Origin: Sphagnum compactum
Taxonomy: Eukaryota; Bryophyta; Sphagnopsida; Sphagnales
Length of the DNA stretch: 64,000 nucleotides
Reading direction: 5' to 3'
NCBI GenBank assembly: GCA_965153455.1
Contig: OZ234496.1
Coordinates: 17,042,304 to 17,106,303, forward strand
Shown here: positions 61,253-64,000 of the stretch, piece after piece
Numbering within the stretch: the stretch's first letter is position 1
How the letters are laid out: each line of letters opens with the position of its first letter
Translations under genes and position numbers: made by a program
The notes under the pieces: generated by a model
Database searches by the model: none
Told to the model about the DNA's origin: nothing
What the model saw: only the letters and a program-made list of their open reading frames with translations

Positions 61253-63630
61253 TATGACATATGGTGGGTCTTATACACCTTTTTCTTTGGGAATGTAATA
61301 TCATTTTCTACACTAGGGATATAGTGTTGCAAAGAAAAATTGTAACAAACTTTGCAAGAACACATGTTTTGCATGAGAAGGTAAAGGGGGGAGTAACAAA
61401 GTACTTTGTAGATGAAAAAAATCCAAGCAAAGAAGTTGCAAGAGAGATAACTACTTTTAGTTTTTTACAAGCTCCTCTCCACAACAAGGAGTGACAAATT
61501 GCACTAGCAGATGTCTCACAAATACCAAAGAAAAATTTGTGCCAAGATTGTTACTCCATGTGGAGCACTAAGAGTTTGCATGTTTATGGTTGATCTTATT
61601 TACCTTTATTCTTAGAATAATAATTAGAAATTATTCTTGTGGAATATAATATATCTATTTTTACATGATAGTGTAAAAAATGCAAAGAAAAATGGGCACT
61701 CCCTATGAAATTTCACTTTTTTTGAGTACAAAGTGTTCACAAACAAGAACACAAGGAAAAAATGGTATGTGCTCGTACACACAAATTGCCAAAAGGAAAT
61801 GGAAGTAAATTCACAAAAGGGCTTGGTCTTGGAGTCAACACTTTTGACATACACGGAAATTGCAACACCAAAGCAATAGAATTGCGGAGACGTTTCGGAG
61901 CAAGAGAGTAGACCGAGTCGACAGCCAAAAAGAAAAAGAAAATCATCAAACATTGGGCCTCACAAACCATTTGGCTTTTCCGATGAACATGGCGTCATTC
62001 ATTGAGGTTCATTCCACCACAAATTTGTCAACCAACCAACCGAGGAAAGTGAAAGCACATCCCAAATAAAATCTAACTCCCTAAAACTCTCACCACCACG
62101 CACCAAGCATCTCGCACATAAGGAACACCACCACAACAACAACAACAACAACCCTTGGTGAGAAAATAACCAACCCCAAGACCAAAGCAATTTGAGAAGG
62201 TATTATTAAGTTCTCTCATTTTAAAAAATACGTTCACAAGTGTGAAAATCTTATGGAGCTTAACTTTGGGTTTTGCTTGCTTTTGGGTATGTCTATTTTC
62301 CCCTAATGTAATGAAGTTCCCAATAAGAATGCTCTATATTTGTGTGTGAAACTTGAATGAAGATTGGCTCTTGGGGTCATTTACATCCATGGTTACAATC
62401 CTTTAGTTCTAGAGGATGGCATCGCAAAACAACGGCATATGGTGTGTCTCGGGTATAGGGAGTTTGTCAAATTATTTACACGATAAAGGCCCAAAATTAA
62501 GGGTGTTCTTCAAATTGCGGGGTGGGGCACTCCCTTTGTGCCTCTTCCCTCCAATCCGGAACACGAGGGGCCCCCCCCCCACCCTTCCCAGCCACATTGA
62601 ACCGGCACCCACCCTAGTACCTTCACCCTAGCACCTTTGGTACTTGAGTGAGGCCTCTTAGTGGCCATATTAAGCACAAAAAAGGTTAGATTTCAATTAC
62701 TCAAAGACCCCTGATTTAGTCTAAGCATGGGATTATTTGTAATATTAAGAAAAAAATTAAATGGATTTTGGGATTTTTTACCATGGTACCAAGGTGGGTG
62801 CTGGTTCTCCCAAGGCCCCTCTCTCCTTGGACCCTTTCCTTGTATGGTATATTTTAAATTTTTTTCAAATTTTTGCACCCTAGTCTCCTATGTTTGCTAT
62901 TTTTTTTACAAGTTTTTCCCACCTCATTCTCCAATACTAGTATATTTGTGTCATTTTGTCCCACCCTATTTTCTTACACTAGGTACTATATTTATTTATT
63001 TTCATTTTTTCCACCCTATTCTCTTACACTACTATATATTTAGTTATTTTTCAAATTTTCCCACTCTATTTTCCCACACTAATATACTTGTTTTTCATTG
63101 ATTCCCACCCTATACTCCTAAACTGCTTTTTTTTATAAAAATCTCCCCCCCCCCCCCCCCCCCCAACCATAATACTCTCCTATTGTTACTACATATATTT
63201 ATTTTTCTCTTTTTTCACACTCTAATTATCTTAAAATACTATTTCTTTTGTCTTTTTTCTCACCAGGCTATTTATTCTCTTTACATTTTTATTTTTATTT
63301 TTTCTTCCCCCCAAAGAGATGATGCAATCAGGAAATGATGACATTCCGTGCATGGGGCAGAACAAGCCAGAATCAGCTTCTGATAATAGGCTCTCTCTGG
63401 GCCCCCTTGCCCCCAACTCCCCTTATCCTTCCCCCAAAATTAATTGTTATGGCTGTGGATAGGCATGGAGCAAGCCAGAATTGGCCTGCAAAGATGCCCC
63501 CCAAATTGATGGGAGATATGATACCTATCTTCTTTCCCTTCCAGACTAAAACTTTAAAATCCTAAATCCAGGGTTTGTTTCATCATTAAAAAACCTAACC
63601 TGTAGCCATCAGGGGTCAGCCAGACATTGC
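61253..63630. other. Spacer, nothing recognised
   Basis: AT-rich sequence with C homopolymer tracts (62571-62581 and about 63145-63164) and pyrimidine-rich stretches. The open frames 62727-63101 and 61261-61494 have no domain that I recognise. Confidence 0.4.
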
Positions 63631-63710
63631 AGGTAGGTAGGTAGGTAGGTAGGTAGATAAGTAGGTAGGTAGATAAGTAGATAGGTAGGTAGATAAGTAG
63701 GTAGGTACCT
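63631..63710. repeat. GTAG/GATAAGTAG microsatellite
   Basis: A run of GTAGGTAGG units with GATAAGTAG variants, the same type of repeat as at 15.4-16.0 kb. Confidence 0.9.
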
Positions 63711-64000
63711 AATTGTGACTGTAAAAGTATTAATTTACATTTTCCTGTTTTTTTTTTTGGCTTTCATGAGTTTCTTATATCCAGAGCTCACACCCAACTG
63801 AATAGATACCCACCCACTTGACAAGCTCTTAGGGAAGGGTATATTTATTGTGTTGAAATTCATTATAGAGTATAATAGCTTAAGGGATTTTGGCCCCTAG
63901 GTGATAGATATAATAGGTCTATTTTTTTTTTAATATGAGGATGTTTGAAAGATGATATTTTAGCTTGTGTTGGAATTGGAGATTAGTTATAGAGTTTATA

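Noticed and set aside
1-64000. CRISPR arrays, operons, prophage, bacterial-type promoters, rRNA or intact tRNA genes
   Set aside because: None visible; the introns and gene families show plant nuclear DNA, and the tandem arrays lack the spacer structure of CRISPR. The only tRNA-like sequence is the SINE head.

Overview
This window is nuclear DNA from a land plant. The genes contain many GT-AG introns, the products are plant families (plastid ferredoxin FdC2, glyoxal/aldehyde oxidase GLOX, a Sec14-like lipid-transfer protein with a C-terminal extension, a DUF506 protein), and the AT-rich spacers carry plant-type telomere motifs (TTTAGGG). The mixture of AT-rich spacers, minisatellites and short non-autonomous transposons does not fix the lineage. 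A seed-free plant is possible, but I cannot prove it from this sequence.

Layout. 0-3 kb: the 3' part of an unrecognised gene on the + strand. 7.05-10.23 kb: a complete six-exon GLOX gene on the - strand, convergent with the first gene. 10.2-23 kb: AT-rich spacer with a dispersed repeat and GTAGG-type satellites. 23.0-27.9 kb: a 13-exon Sec14-like gene (+). 29.5-30.1 kb: an hAT-like MITE with an internal 22-bp minisatellite. 31.4-33.3 kb: remnants of an LRRC40-type leucine-rich-repeat gene (+), with an in-frame stop and missing repeats. 36-38.5 kb: three tandem-repeat arrays. 38.6-41.2 kb: a six-exon FdC2 ferredoxin gene (+). 42.7-44.0 kb: a four-exon gene for TFIIIC subunit 6 (-), with a telo-box upstream. 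46.6-48.7 kb: a three-exon DUF506 gene (-). 49.9-50.5 kb: a ~115-bp tandem array upstream of the DUF506 gene. 51.0-51.25 kb: a tRNA-derived SINE. 51.3-64 kb: no gene that I can support, but a higher-order tandem repeat at 60.3 kb, a long imperfect hairpin at 61.2 kb and simple repeats.

The genes are unrelated housekeeping or metabolic functions (apoplastic oxidation, phosphoinositide transfer, plastid electron transfer, RNA polymerase III transcription, an unknown nuclease-fold protein) and form no operon-like or clustered pathway. Two themes recur. Minisatellite arrays lie within about 1.2 kb upstream of several start codons. Exon 3' ends together with their splice donor are duplicated in two genes (GLOX and the Sec14-like gene). 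I did not find a convincing new multi-gene system. The best candidates for novelty are the unrecognised protein at the left edge, the decaying LRRC40 locus and the repeat architectures. All gene models were spliced by hand from reading frame, splice-site consensus and family memory, and would need RNA evidence to be final.
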